Under the pieces are notes generated by a model, which was given only the letters and a program-made list of their open reading frames with translations, was not told where the DNA came from and made no database searches. A DNA stretch of 64,000 bases from Flavihumibacter sp. UBA7668 (GTDB lineage: Bacteria; Bacteroidota; Bacteroidia; Chitinophagales; Chitinophagaceae). Position 1 is the stretch's first letter; each line of letters begins with the position of its first letter. The stretch lies in the NCBI RefSeq assembly GCF_002483205.1, contig NZ_DLHM01000004.1:1-64000 (forward strand), read 5' to 3'. Positions 43,560 to 52,918 of the stretch are shown here, piece by piece. The translations under genes were made by a program, and so were the position numbers.

Positions 43560-44726
43560 TTATTTAAAATCTGACAGCGGAATAATTTCAAATGAGATCC
43601 CGATATAAGGAGATGATTTTCCTCCTTCAAATAAAACACCAACCGCTTCATCGGAAATCTGAATCAGGTCAGAATAGGCAGACGGACCACTGTATACTTC
43701 CACTTTTTTTGTCCAGCTGGCACCATCATCCAGACTTTGACGCACGGTCATTTTTTCTCTTCTGGTACTGGCCGGATTGCTGAAAAATAATTGATGGCCA
43801 CCATTCATTTCTGCAGATAAAAGGCTGCCCTGACAGGTCGGTTCAATCAATGCAGGATCTCTTCGCATATTTGTCCAGGTTAGTCCACCGTCTGAACTAT
43901 TGGCAACAAAACGGGAGCCCCCGCCATTGCGCATATTCAGTAATAATTCTCCGGTTGAAAGTTCTGCAACGGTTGATTCATTGGCTCCTTCAGCCGGCGA
44001 TATGCCTCCAATCTGCCAGCTTGCACCGTGATCATCTGAATAGATTACATGCGAAAAGCTTCGTTTGGTTCCAATTTCAATATAATCACAGGGAATAACG
44101 AGGCGGCCGGCAGTTGGGCCGGATTTCACCTGTATACCATGACATGGGCCGGTGGCATACCATCCCCACTCCGGACGCTTTACATCGCTTGTGATTTCCT
44201 TTGGCTGGCTCCAGCTGGCACCATTATCAGTTGAGCTGGATACATAAACACGTCGGGTATCTGTTCCGGTATTCGCATTGATATCACCAATATCATCCGT
44301 ACCAAAATTCCAGGTGAGGAGCAGATGAAGAGTGCCTGTTGATTCATCTAAAACAGGAGCGGGATTACCGCAGGTATTATTGCCATCATCCCAAATCAGT
44401 TCAAGCGGTCCCCAGGTTTTGCCATTATCAGTGGAGCGTTTCATTACCAGATCAATATTCCCAATATCACTGCAACTGTTTTTTCTTGCTTCTGCAAATG
44501 CTATCAGGGTACCATCCTTCGCTCTGATCAGTGCAGGAATCCGGTAACAGGCATAGCCCTCAAAACGCTGACGGAAAATATAATTGAAGGTGGAATCTCC
44601 TTCGTTCAGATCAAGAATTGGTTTGGCAGCCGGACCTTCCAGATCCCAATCACGCTTGCCTTTGGTACATGCAAGTGTCAGCAGACATATTGAAACCAGG
44701 ACAGAAAAAAGTATTCGGTTATTCAT
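43560..44726 (-). CDS. Exo-alpha-sialidase, lipoprotein form
   Basis: 388 residues with a lipoprotein signal (LLTLAC, Cys at about 20) and a bare six-bladed sialidase domain. YRIPALIRAKDGTLIAFAEAR gives the FRIP-like motif. Asp boxes include RSTDNGKTW, SSTDNGASW, YSDDHGASW, SSDGGLTW and QSLDDGASW. NESTVAELSTGELLLNMRNG supplies glutamate and arginine, and AYSDLIQI the tyrosine. It lacks the N-terminal domain of the second sialidase, so linkage or substrate preference may differ. Its start overlaps the SusD stop by eight bases. Confidence 0.92.
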   Translation of the reverse strand: MNNRILFSVLVSICLLTLACTKGKRDWDLEGPAAKPILDLNEGDSTFNYIFRQRFEGYACYRIPALIRAKDGTLIAFAEARKNSCSDIGNIDLVMKRSTDNGKTWGPLELIWDDGNNTCGNPAPVLDESTGTLHLLLTWNFGTDDIGDINANTGTDTRRVYVSSSTDNGASWSQPKEITSDVKRPEWGWYATGPCHGIQVKSGPTAGRLVIPCDYIEIGTKRSFSHVIYSDDHGASWQIGGISPAEGANESTVAELSTGELLLNMRNGGGSRFVANSSDGGLTWTNMRRDPALIEPTCQGSLLSAEMNGGHQLFFSNPASTRREKMTVRQSLDDGASWTKKVEVYSGPSAYSDLIQISDEAVGVLFEGGKSSPYIGISFEIIPLSDFK

Positions 44727-46161
44727 ATCCTTCAGTTTGAGTTAAGTTGTTATTGATATCGATTTGTGCCTGTGGAATCGGGAAAAACAAAGGGGCGGTA
44801 CTGGCAGATAAATTAGGTACCTCCTGGTAAATATTGATTGTTCCTGCAGTGTGGAATCGAACCAGATCATGCCAGCGGGTGAATTCAAAATAGAGTTCTC
44901 TGCTGCGTTCTTTTAGAATTTCCCTTTCAACGGTTAATTTGGTTGTAGAGCCGGTATAAGGTCCAATTTCTGCCCGAAGTCTAACTTTATCCAGTTCTGC
45001 AATTGCTTCAACCGGACGATTTAATGCAGCCAGTATCTCGGCCTTTGTCAACAGTAATCCGCCATGCCGGTAAAGAATGATATCATTGTCATAAAAACGA
45101 TCATCAGCAAATTGGGTGCCTCTGAATTTATTATCGAACATGCCGATGCTTGATCCGTTTGGGTTTACTGCCCTTATAATAGAGGCTGCCTTCCGGTTAT
45201 CGGTCGCATGTTCATTAAAAGTTGATTCAATTTTTGGACTTGGTGAATACACACTGCGGGCACCATTGATGGCAAAAGCCAGTTCGTCTTTATTGGCGGC
45301 AGTAGCTACAAATATGTCACGTGGTTTCATGCGACTTCCATAATGATCACTTTTTTCATCGCGCATAAAACGAAGTCCCATTACAATTTCAACATTCCCT
45401 TTATTGGCCGTGCTGAAAATTTCTGCAAAGTTTTGAAGCAGACTAGTTTGTGCTATCGGTTGATTAATGGCTGTTAATGCTTCCTGTAAATCAGCTTCGG
45501 TTCCCTGCAATACTTTAAATTTCCAAACCAATACATCGGCTTTAATGGCGTTTGCCAGCGGTTTGGAAGCCCGGTTTTTATTGACAAATCCATCTTCCGG
45601 AAAAAGAGTAATGGCTTCATTCAGGTCCTGAAGAATTTGTGCTGTAATCTCTGATGCAGGCAAACGCGAAGGCATATCATAGCTGTCGCTCTCAATTGCT
45701 TCCAGTACGAGCGGAACATTGTTCCAGCTTTTGATGAGCAGAAAGTACATATATGCCCGAATACTTAAGGCCTCTGCCATCAGTCTGTTCCTTTTTGCAT
45801 CCTGCACAAAACTAATATTGGGTGCATTTTTCAGCAGCAGATTGCAATGGTAAATGATATTGTAATGATTGATCCAGTTGGGCGCATTCTGAGCCGTCAG
45901 ATTTTGTTCCCATGCAGTGGAAACAGAACCTTCCAGTCCGGCTACAAATGCATCACCCCGGTCTTCAAAATGGTAGGTGCTGTTCATAAGGGCACGCATA
46001 TCAGAATAGATGCCTGTTAAATAAGCTTCCACATCGCCCTCTGCTTTCCAGTAACTGGAGGAATCGATGCTTGAAATAGTATCTACATCCAGCATTTTTT
46101 TACATCCTGCTAAAACCAGCAGCATTGCAAAAAAGTATAGTTTGATAGTAGGTTGTTTCAT
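44719..46161 (-). CDS. RagB/SusD family nutrient-binding outer-membrane lipoprotein
   Basis: 480 residues. Lipoprotein signal ending LVLAGC, then the TPR-like SusD fold, with ALSIRAYMYFLLIKSWNNVPLVLE near residue 128 and RSRELYFEFTRWHDLVRF near 425 as family signatures. It caps the SusC channel and binds the sugar. Together with the upstream SusC gene (11 bases away) it corresponds to the sialic-acid pair called NanU/NanO in oral Bacteroidota. Confidence 0.95.
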   Translation of the reverse strand: MKQPTIKLYFFAMLLVLAGCKKMLDVDTISSIDSSSYWKAEGDVEAYLTGIYSDMRALMNSTYHFEDRGDAFVAGLEGSVSTAWEQNLTAQNAPNWINHYNIIYHCNLLLKNAPNISFVQDAKRNRLMAEALSIRAYMYFLLIKSWNNVPLVLEAIESDSYDMPSRLPASEITAQILQDLNEAITLFPEDGFVNKNRASKPLANAIKADVLVWKFKVLQGTEADLQEALTAINQPIAQTSLLQNFAEIFSTANKGNVEIVMGLRFMRDEKSDHYGSRMKPRDIFVATAANKDELAFAINGARSVYSPSPKIESTFNEHATDNRKAASIIRAVNPNGSSIGMFDNKFRGTQFADDRFYDNDIILYRHGGLLLTKAEILAALNRPVEAIAELDKVRLRAEIGPYTGSTTKLTVEREILKERSRELYFEFTRWHDLVRFHTAGTINIYQEVPNLSASTAPLFFPIPQAQIDINNNLTQTEGYE

Positions 46162-46172
46162 GTTCCAGTCGA

Positions 46173-49100
46173 TTATTTGAAGTTTAATTTAATTCCCAGG
46201 TCGTACATACGCGGACGTGCATACGAACCCTGATCATTACCTGAATAGATTTCCGGCATCAAACCGGAGTAGGAACTCAGGTAACCCAGGTTAAATGCAC
46301 CTGCAAACAGGCTCAGGCTTTCGATATGAGCTGTTTTGAAAACTGCGGGAAGTGGTACCTGATAGCTGAGTGATACTTCGCGGAAGGCCAGGAAATCACC
46401 TTTTTCGTAGTAGAGAGAGTTGTTGGTTGAATAACCGGAACCGGATCCAAGATTATTTCCGTTGCGCAGGTGATTGCGGAAACGATAATCAGCATCACTT
46501 TGCACGGTGTATTTTGGAATACTGGCGATATCCCCCTGTTCTTTCCAGATCTCATCACTGAGCACATCTGTAAGAGTCATGTTATTATTTCTGGCACTAC
46601 CCATTAATCGTCCACGGAAAGAATTATCTATTACATGGCCGATAGCGAAATCGGTAACAAAACGGAAGGAGAGTTTTTTATAGGTAAAAGTGCTGGCAAA
46701 TCCGCCTACTTTATCAGGGCGCATATAGCCCATGAAAACCATATCGCGGTTGTCCAGGATGCCATTGCCATCCACGTCTTCGAAAATTGCGTCTCCACCC
46801 AGTTTGGTACGTCCGCTTGATTCGGAGTCGTATGGCGCACCGGATGCTTCTTCATCGGTTGCATAAACGCCTATGAAACGATAGGCCCAGCGCTCTCCAA
46901 AGCGTTCACCTTCTGCAGTTCCACCCACTTTTTCATATTGCCGGGTGCTTTTATTGTATACAAAGTTTCCTCCGATTCTGTTTTTCAATTCTCCGTTGCC
47001 GGGAAGTTTTTTCACAATTCCTGCGTTGAATCCAATATTGAAATTGACTTCCCACTGGATGTCTTTTGTTCGGACAGGCATGGCGGAGAGTTCAATTTCA
47101 AACCCTTCATTCAGGATACTTCCGTAATTGCTGCGAATGGAAGAAAATCCGGAAGTGGCATCAAGGGGTTTACTGAACAAACGATCAGAAGTTAACTTGG
47201 AATAGTAATCCAATAAAATGTTCACCCGATTATTGAGTAAACCAATATCAAGGCCCACATCAAAGGAGGACGTGGTTTCCCAAACCAGGTTTCTGTTGGG
47301 CAGGGTAGAGCTGAGTATGCCGGGCATTCCTGCATAATTATATCCTGTTGTATAAGCCCCTTTGGTATCAGCAACGGATAATTCATTGTTGCCTGTTTGT
47401 CCCCAACTGGCCCTGAGTTTAAAAGTATTGATAGTACTGCTGATGCTTTTCCAGAAGGGTTCACTGTGAATATTCCATCCGGCAGAAATGCCAGGGAAAT
47501 ACCCATACAGATTATCAGAAGCAAATCGGGAAGATCCGTCTGCGCGAAGGCTGAGTGCTACTAAGTATTTGCGTTTGATATCATATGCTACCCGTCCGAA
47601 TACACTTGATATTTTATCCGTTACCTGGGTTGTTGAAATTCGTTTGGTTGAATCTGCAGAGGCATTTAATGTGGTGATATAGTCAGTGGGTGCGCCTCTT
47701 CCTGTTCCGCTCATGCGGTATGCGAACTGCTCAATAAAACTACCTCCGAGTACTGCATTGATATGATGGTTTTTGCGGATGGTTTTAGTATAATTGAACA
47801 CGCCATCATACTGCAGCTGGCGGTCAAAATTATGACTGGCAGAAGCGTTTCTGTTGACGTTGATTTCATTATAGGCTTCAAAGAAATTCTCCATACCCTC
47901 TGTAGTAAAATAATAGACTTTGGGCTGGAAGGTCAGTCCCGGAATAATTTCCCAATCAAGTCCAATATTGATGGTGTTCCGGTATACATTGATATCGTTA
48001 TAGTTTTCCTTGTAATAGATTTCATGATTCCGGTTTCTGAAAGAAGCGACGCCTTCACCAGGTGCGGGCAATCCGTCTTCATAATTCAGGCGGTAGGTAA
48101 AGGGCATGGTTACGGAACGACTTAAAACATTCTGGTAATTCCAGGCACCGTTGGACTTGCGGTATTGGTGATTGATATTGGTATTCAGGCTCAGTTTATC
48201 ACTGAATTTGTAGGTAGTATTAATAAGTGCACTGTATTGTTTATAATCCGTACCGCGTACGATGCCTTCCTGATTTAAACTACCCAGTCCGATATAATAC
48301 ACAAATTTATCGCTGCCTCCGCTAACGCTGAGGTCATATTCTGCTTTACGTGCATCCTGAAAAGTTACGTCCTGATAATTGGTTTCTTTGAACAGGAGTT
48401 TTCTTCCTGTAACGGGGTCGTCCATGGTTTCCCAGCCTTGCCGGTCGATCAGATCAGCTACATAATCTGCACCATAATCGTTGATATAGGTATCCAGAAA
48501 TTCGAGTGTGTTCCGGCTGTTTCTGGGATTACCGGTAGAGAGGCCATATCGACCTCCGGTAAGAAAGAAATCAGGATTGGTAGTATTGTATCGCTGAATA
48601 TTCTGTCTGCTCACTCTAATATAATCACGGGCACTGGTAAAATTGTATTTTTTACCGAGCTCAGAAATTCCCTGGGTGGTTTTGAAACTGAAAACCGGTT
48701 TACCTGCTTTTCCTGATTTTGTTTTTACGATGATTACTCCGTTGGCAGCGCGGGCACCATAAATGGCGGTGGAAGCAGCATCTTTCAAAACCTGAACGGA
48801 TTCAATATCATCCGGGTTGAGATCGCTGATATTTCTCATTTGTCCCACTATACCATCCACCACCAATAAGGGGGCATCACCTTCCGGCGAAGTGGAACTA
48901 CCGCCACGAATAAAGATTTGCGGATTGGCACCGGGCTGACCATCGGAGATCTGGAGACTTAAGCCAGCCACTTTTCCCTGTAATTGTTGAAGCGGATTGG
49001 CGCCCTGGGCATGCTCCATTTCTTTGGCGCTTACGGTAGAGATGGAGCTGGTAACGGTTGCTCTGCTTTGTTTGCCATAACCTATGATGACGACTTCATC

Positions 49101-49430
49101 CATGCCTTTATTTTCCGGACTAAGGGTAATCCGGATGGTAGACTGGCTGTTTACAGCAATTTCCTGTAAAGCGAAGCTGGCATGGGAGATGAGCAGGATG
49201 GCAGTAGCCGGATTGGGTACAGAGATACTGAACCGGCCGTTTTTATCTGACTGGGTAAAAACATCGCTGCCTTTTAGTTGGATGGTTGCCCCTTCCACTG
49301 GTGCCGCATTCTCTGAATGACGGATCGTACCAGTTATTCTGGTGGCTTGCGACTGACCCTGAACAAGGTAACCAGTCAACAGGCAAACCAGGAAAAGGCT
49401 TGCAAAGGCAATGCGAATCGTTGGTCGCAT
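46173..49430 (-). CDS. SusC/RagA family TonB-dependent receptor
   Basis: About 1085 residues from the chosen start MRPTIRIAFASLFLVCLL, a normal signal peptide; the frame is open further upstream but that part overlaps the promoter. A carboxypeptidase-regulatory-like domain (ITGTIRHSENAAPVEGATI) is followed by the TonB-box region MDEVVIIGYG, the plug domain with PLLVVDGIVG and DAASTAIYGARAANGVIIV, and a 22-stranded barrel ending LGIKLNFK. It imports sialic acid or sialylated glycans across the outer membrane with energy from TonB. It is the first gene of a six-gene minus-strand operon. Confidence 0.95.
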   Translation of the reverse strand: MRPTIRIAFASLFLVCLLTGYLVQGQSQATRITGTIRHSENAAPVEGATIQLKGSDVFTQSDKNGRFSISVPNPATAILLISHASFALQEIAVNSQSTIRITLSPENKGMDEVVIIGYGKQSRATVTSSISTVSAKEMEHAQGANPLQQLQGKVAGLSLQISDGQPGANPQIFIRGGSSTSPEGDAPLLVVDGIVGQMRNISDLNPDDIESVQVLKDAASTAIYGARAANGVIIVKTKSGKAGKPVFSFKTTQGISELGKKYNFTSARDYIRVSRQNIQRYNTTNPDFFLTGGRYGLSTGNPRNSRNTLEFLDTYINDYGADYVADLIDRQGWETMDDPVTGRKLLFKETNYQDVTFQDARKAEYDLSVSGGSDKFVYYIGLGSLNQEGIVRGTDYKQYSALINTTYKFSDKLSLNTNINHQYRKSNGAWNYQNVLSRSVTMPFTYRLNYEDGLPAPGEGVASFRNRNHEIYYKENYNDINVYRNTINIGLDWEIIPGLTFQPKVYYFTTEGMENFFEAYNEINVNRNASASHNFDRQLQYDGVFNYTKTIRKNHHINAVLGGSFIEQFAYRMSGTGRGAPTDYITTLNASADSTKRISTTQVTDKISSVFGRVAYDIKRKYLVALSLRADGSSRFASDNLYGYFPGISAGWNIHSEPFWKSISSTINTFKLRASWGQTGNNELSVADTKGAYTTGYNYAGMPGILSSTLPNRNLVWETTSSFDVGLDIGLLNNRVNILLDYYSKLTSDRLFSKPLDATSGFSSIRSNYGSILNEGFEIELSAMPVRTKDIQWEVNFNIGFNAGIVKKLPGNGELKNRIGGNFVYNKSTRQYEKVGGTAEGERFGERWAYRFIGVYATDEEASGAPYDSESSGRTKLGGDAIFEDVDGNGILDNRDMVFMGYMRPDKVGGFASTFTYKKLSFRFVTDFAIGHVIDNSFRGRLMGSARNNNMTLTDVLSDEIWKEQGDIASIPKYTVQSDADYRFRNHLRNGNNLGSGSGYSTNNSLYYEKGDFLAFREVSLSYQVPLPAVFKTAHIESLSLFAGAFNLGYLSSYSGLMPEIYSGNDQGSYARPRMYDLGIKLNFK

Positions 49431-49468
49431 AAACAGTAATTTGAGGTTTATTAATCTTTTATTGTAGA

Positions 49469-49511
49469 TATGTACTACATAACAAATGTAATAGAATAAT
49501 TTATTTGGCAA
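49469..49511 (-). promoter_or_regulatory. susC operon promoter with GntR-type operator
   Basis: On the minus strand TTG (49511-49509), an 18-base spacer and the exact -7 box TACATTTG (49490-49483) form a Bacteroidota promoter. One base later comes the palindrome TATGTAGTACATA (49481-49469), at the expected transcription start. The same palindrome in the same position occurs before the mutarotase gene. TGTAnTACA fits the FadR/GntR operator style, and a FadR-type gene starts 278 bases away. Confidence 0.82.
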
Positions 49512-49759
49512 TGCTGATCGGGAAAAAAATTCTGAGCCAGGGTAAAAAAAAGCTTCCGGAAGCTGTTTGCAGCTGGTCATAAAGGAAATAGGATCATATT
49601 TATTTTTACTTGTACTGATTTGATAAATAGTTATTTGTTCGAAAAAAATGGGCTTAATCACCCCTTGTTTTAACCCTTTCTGTCAGAAAATAGAGCCGGT
49701 ATTAAAATTTTTGTTTCTTTTGTAGCACAAATACAAGTTCAGGATTAATCGTTACGTAT

Positions 49760-50452
49760 ATGTTACCATTGGATGCTTCAAATAATCTGGAACCAATTCT
49801 CAGCAAAACCATGGCTGACATAGTGGAAGCCCGCCTGCGGGAGAATTTCCGGAAGCGTAACTATAAGCCGGGCGATGCCCTGCCCACTGAAATGGAAATG
49901 GCGCAAAGTCTGGGTGTAAGCAGGAATGTAGTTCGGGAAGCATTGAGCAGACTGCGTATGCTGGGCATTGTAGAAACCAAAAAGAAAAGGGGCATGGTAA
50001 TGGCCAAGCCCGATATTCTGGGATCCTTTGAAAAATTACTGGATCCCTTCATGATTGATGAAGCAACCCTGCGCGATATTTTTGAATTGAGGCTGGTACT
50101 GGAGATGGGATTACCCGATCTTTTGTTCCCCCGACTTACAGATGAGCATGTGGCGGAATTGGAAAAAATTGCCGCTGATGAATTAACGGCAGATAATTTC
50201 CGGATTCAGAATGAAATCGCCTTTCATGGGAAATTATATGAAATCACCGGCAACCAGACACTCAAGCGTTTTCAATCCATGCTGCTGCCCATATTTGCTT
50301 ATGTAGTAGCGCTCGAGGAAAAACCCATTCGGGGAAAAATTTCACACAGCGGACTCGTTGATTTATTACGCACCGGAAATAAGGAAGCATTCCGCCAGGG
50401 AATGCTGGAACACCTAAGACCTCATTTCGACCGGTTGCAACACCAGCTTTAA
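49760..50452 (+). CDS. FadR/GntR family transcriptional regulator (NanR-like role)
   Basis: 230 residues. Winged-helix GntR domain (about 18-85: LPTEMEMAQSLGVSRNVVREALSRLRMLGIV) followed by an FCD ligand domain (about 95-220) with the metal-binding-type histidines and aspartate. It lies between the divergent susC operon and the nanM-MFS operon, both carrying the same palindrome at the transcription start. Repression relieved by sialic acid or a breakdown product is the simplest model, as for NanR of enterobacteria, which is also an FCD-GntR protein. The Met at 49811 is an alternative start. Confidence 0.88.
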   Translation: MLPLDASNNLEPILSKTMADIVEARLRENFRKRNYKPGDALPTEMEMAQSLGVSRNVVREALSRLRMLGIVETKKKRGMVMAKPDILGSFEKLLDPFMIDEATLRDIFELRLVLEMGLPDLLFPRLTDEHVAELEKIAADELTADNFRIQNEIAFHGKLYEITGNQTLKRFQSMLLPIFAYVVALEEKPIRGKISHSGLVDLLRTGNKEAFRQGMLEHLRPHFDRLQHQL

Positions 50453-50464
50453 TAAAAAAGACAG

Positions 50465-50509
50465 TTGGCGCGGTAGAATTTTGTTTCTATATTTGATATG
50501 TAGTACATA
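50465..50509 (+). promoter_or_regulatory. nanM operon promoter with the same GntR-type operator
   Basis: TTG (50465-50467), a 20-base spacer and the exact -7 box TATATTTG (50488-50495) are followed one base later by TATGTAGTACATA (50497-50509). The arrangement copies the susC promoter. The mutarotase start codon is 19 bases downstream. Confidence 0.82.
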
Positions 50510-50528
50510 AGTGCATTAATTTTATTCT

Positions 50529-51608
50529 ATGCCCCTGTCTGCCATACAACTTTTTTCCATCTTATTTCTGCTCCTCATGCAAGTGAATTGTAGTCCGATC
50601 CCCTCCGCTGATTGTGCCTCCTCCGGTTTTTCCTGGGAATCATTCCCGCCAATTCCCGATAGCACCGGTTTTGCCGGCTCCTTTGCCGGGATCTCAAACG
50701 ATGTTTTACTGGTTGCGGGTGGAGCTAATTTTCCCAATGGAGGAACCCCCTGGAATGGCGGAAAGAAAACCTGGTACCAGACAATTTTTGCATTTGATAA
50801 AAAGGAGCGGGAATGGATAAAAGCCGGATTATTGCCAGAGCCACTTGGATACGGGGTATCGATTTCAACCAGGGATGGATTGCTCCTGATTGGTGGCAGT
50901 AATGAAAACGGTCATGTTGCTACAGTAATCCGCCTTCGTTATAAAAATGGAGAAATAGAATTGGATTCATTGCCATCCCTTCCAATGTCTCTTGCCAATA
51001 CCTGTGGTGCCCTGGTTGATCAAACCATTTATGTTGCGGGCGGATTAAATGCTCCCGATTCGAAGCAGACCAGCAATGCATTTTATTTTTTGAATCTGAA
51101 CAGGTTGCAGGAAGGCTGGAAAGAAGGGCCTGCCTGGCCGGGTCCCTCAAGGATGCTGGCAGTTGCCGGAGCTTCACAAAATTCCTTTTATCTGTTCAGT
51201 GGTACAGAGTTGATTAATGGAGAAAGAAATTATCTTAAAGACGCCTATGTTTATTCTGAACAGGAGGGCTGGAAAACCCTGGCTGCATTACCAGGGCCTG
51301 TTGTGGCAGCTCCCTCACCGGCCTGGTATGAGAAGGAGCGGGGTTTCTTTATTTTTGGTGGGGATGATGGTGCACTCGCTGCAAAAGCTGCCACGCTTAA
51401 AGAGCAACATCCCGGATTCAGTAAGGACATTATATTTTATGATATCGATCGTGCGAGCTGGGAAAAAACCGGTAAGCTCTCATCGAAAGCTCCTGTTACC
51501 ACAAGCCTGGTAAGCTGGGATAGCAAATTGTTTTTTCCCGGTGGTGAAGTGAGTCCGGGTATCCGTACACCGCATGTACTTGTAGCTAGACCCTGCACTA
51601 ACCATTAA
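50529..51608 (+). CDS. nanM: N-acetylneuraminate epimerase/mutarotase (NanM, Kelch fold)
   Basis: 359 residues with an N-terminal export signal (FSILFLLLMQVNC, possibly lipidated although the lipobox is weak). It has a six-bladed Kelch propeller of the cyclically permuted mutarotase family. Signatures are VAGGANFPNGGTPWNGGKK near residue 60, LLIGGSNENGH near 118 and FFIFGGDDG near 278. It speeds conversion of the alpha anomer released by sialidases to the beta anomer taken up by permeases. It is first gene of the right arm of the regulon, followed by the MFS permease. Confidence 0.9.
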   Translation: MPLSAIQLFSILFLLLMQVNCSPIPSADCASSGFSWESFPPIPDSTGFAGSFAGISNDVLLVAGGANFPNGGTPWNGGKKTWYQTIFAFDKKEREWIKAGLLPEPLGYGVSISTRDGLLLIGGSNENGHVATVIRLRYKNGEIELDSLPSLPMSLANTCGALVDQTIYVAGGLNAPDSKQTSNAFYFLNLNRLQEGWKEGPAWPGPSRMLAVAGASQNSFYLFSGTELINGERNYLKDAYVYSEQEGWKTLAALPGPVVAAPSPAWYEKERGFFIFGGDDGALAAKAATLKEQHPGFSKDIIFYDIDRASWEKTGKLSSKAPVTTSLVSWDSKLFFPGGEVSPGIRTPHVLVARPCTNH

Positions 51609-51646
51609 TCTAAATTCGATTTTCCAGAACCATTAAACGATTCGTT

Positions 51647-52918
51647 TTGCAAACAAAAAAAAGCTGGTACCCCTGGATGGTGGTTGGACTCTTATGGGTG
51701 GTTGCCTTATTAAACTATATGGACCGACAGATGCTGAGCACCATGCGTCCCAGTATGCTGGCAGATATTGCTGAACTGGAATCTGCCACCAATTTCGGGC
51801 GACTTATGGCTGTTTTTCTCTGGATTTATGGATTCGTGAGTCCATTTGCAGGTATGCTTGCTGATAAACTCAATCGCAAATGGCTGATTGTACTGAGTTT
51901 GTTTATCTGGTCTGGTGTAACCTTCGCAATGGGCTATGCTACCAATTTTCAACAACTCTATTGGCTCCGGGCCATCATGGGATTCAGTGAAGCTATCTAT
52001 ATACCTACAGCCCTTGCCCTGATTGCGGATTACCATAGTTCCCGAACACGCTCTCTGGCCATCGGGATTCATATGACCGGCCTCTATCTGGGACAGGCAT
52101 TAGGCGGATTTGGAGCAACTATTGCCGATCGTTTTTCATGGCAATATACCTTTCATCTTTTTGGGTTGATTGGTATGTTGTACTCCTTTGTTCTTGTGTT
52201 GTTTCTGAAGGATAAAAAACAAATAACGGATCCGCTAACTGTTACCAGCAACCGATTTAATCCGGCCGGGCTGTTCAAAGGAGTTGGCCTGCTGCTTGGA
52301 AATATCTCTTTCTGGATCCTGCTTTTTTATTTTGCGGTACCGAGTATTCCGGGTTGGGGTGTTAAAAACTGGCTGCCAACACTATTTGCTACCAAACTCG
52401 ATATTGATATGGCCACAGCCGGACCAATCTCCACTATTACCATTGCGGCATCTTCTTTTGTAGGTGTATTGGCGGGTGGCTTATTGTCTGATCGATGGGT
52501 TCAAAAAAACCTGAAAGGCCGCATCTATACAAGTGCCATAGGATTGAGTTTAACGATTCCCGCATTGTTGCTGGTTGGCTACGGAAGCAGCTTATTTCAT
52601 GTGGTTGCTGCGGCCTGTTGTTTCGGAATTGGATTTGGGATGTTTGACGCAAACAATATGCCCATATTATGTCAGTTTGTATCCTCCAGATACCGCGCAA
52701 CTGCATATGGACTGATGAATATGGGAGGCGTTTTCTCCGGCGCATATATTACAGACTTGCTGGGCAAATCCACCGATAGTGGTAACCTCGGCCGGGATTT
52801 TGCCCTCTTATCCATTATCGTGCTGGTAGTGCTCCTGATTCAACTGGCCTTTCTCCGGCCCAACGCCATTGATGCGGACTCCCCCCACCCGACGGGTACC
52901 CGTCGGGTGGAAGAGTGA
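51647..52918 (+). CDS. nanT: MFS permease, probable sialic acid transporter
   Basis: 423 residues with 12 predicted membrane helices. LNYMDRQMLSTMRPSML in the first helix and the loop GMLADKLNRKWLI place it in the anion:cation symporter/sugar-acid branch of the major facilitator superfamily. Position after nanM in the regulon points to inner-membrane uptake of N-acetylneuraminate, as for the MFS-type NanT of oral Bacteroidota. The start appears to be TTG at 51647, since the next Met would cut into helix one. The last codons consist of a 26-bp perfect palindrome. Confidence 0.8.
   Translation: MQTKKSWYPWMVVGLLWVVALLNYMDRQMLSTMRPSMLADIAELESATNFGRLMAVFLWIYGFVSPFAGMLADKLNRKWLIVLSLFIWSGVTFAMGYATNFQQLYWLRAIMGFSEAIYIPTALALIADYHSSRTRSLAIGIHMTGLYLGQALGGFGATIADRFSWQYTFHLFGLIGMLYSFVLVLFLKDKKQITDPLTVTSNRFNPAGLFKGVGLLLGNISFWILLFYFAVPSIPGWGVKNWLPTLFATKLDIDMATAGPISTITIAASSFVGVLAGGLLSDRWVQKNLKGRIYTSAIGLSLTIPALLLVGYGSSLFHVVAAACCFGIGFGMFDANNMPILCQFVSSRYRATAYGLMNMGGVFSGAYITDLLGKSTDSGNLGRDFALLSIIVLVVLLIQLAFLRPNAIDADSPHPTGTRRVEE
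52885..52910. terminator. 26-bp perfect palindrome at the end of the MFS gene
   Basis: CCACCCGACGGGT (52885-52897) is followed directly by its exact reverse complement (52898-52910). It encodes the C-terminal PTGTRRV of the permease, and the stop follows eight bases later. The convergent phosphatase gene ends at 52919, so the hairpin may block transcription from both sides. No long T run is present. Confidence 0.6.
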
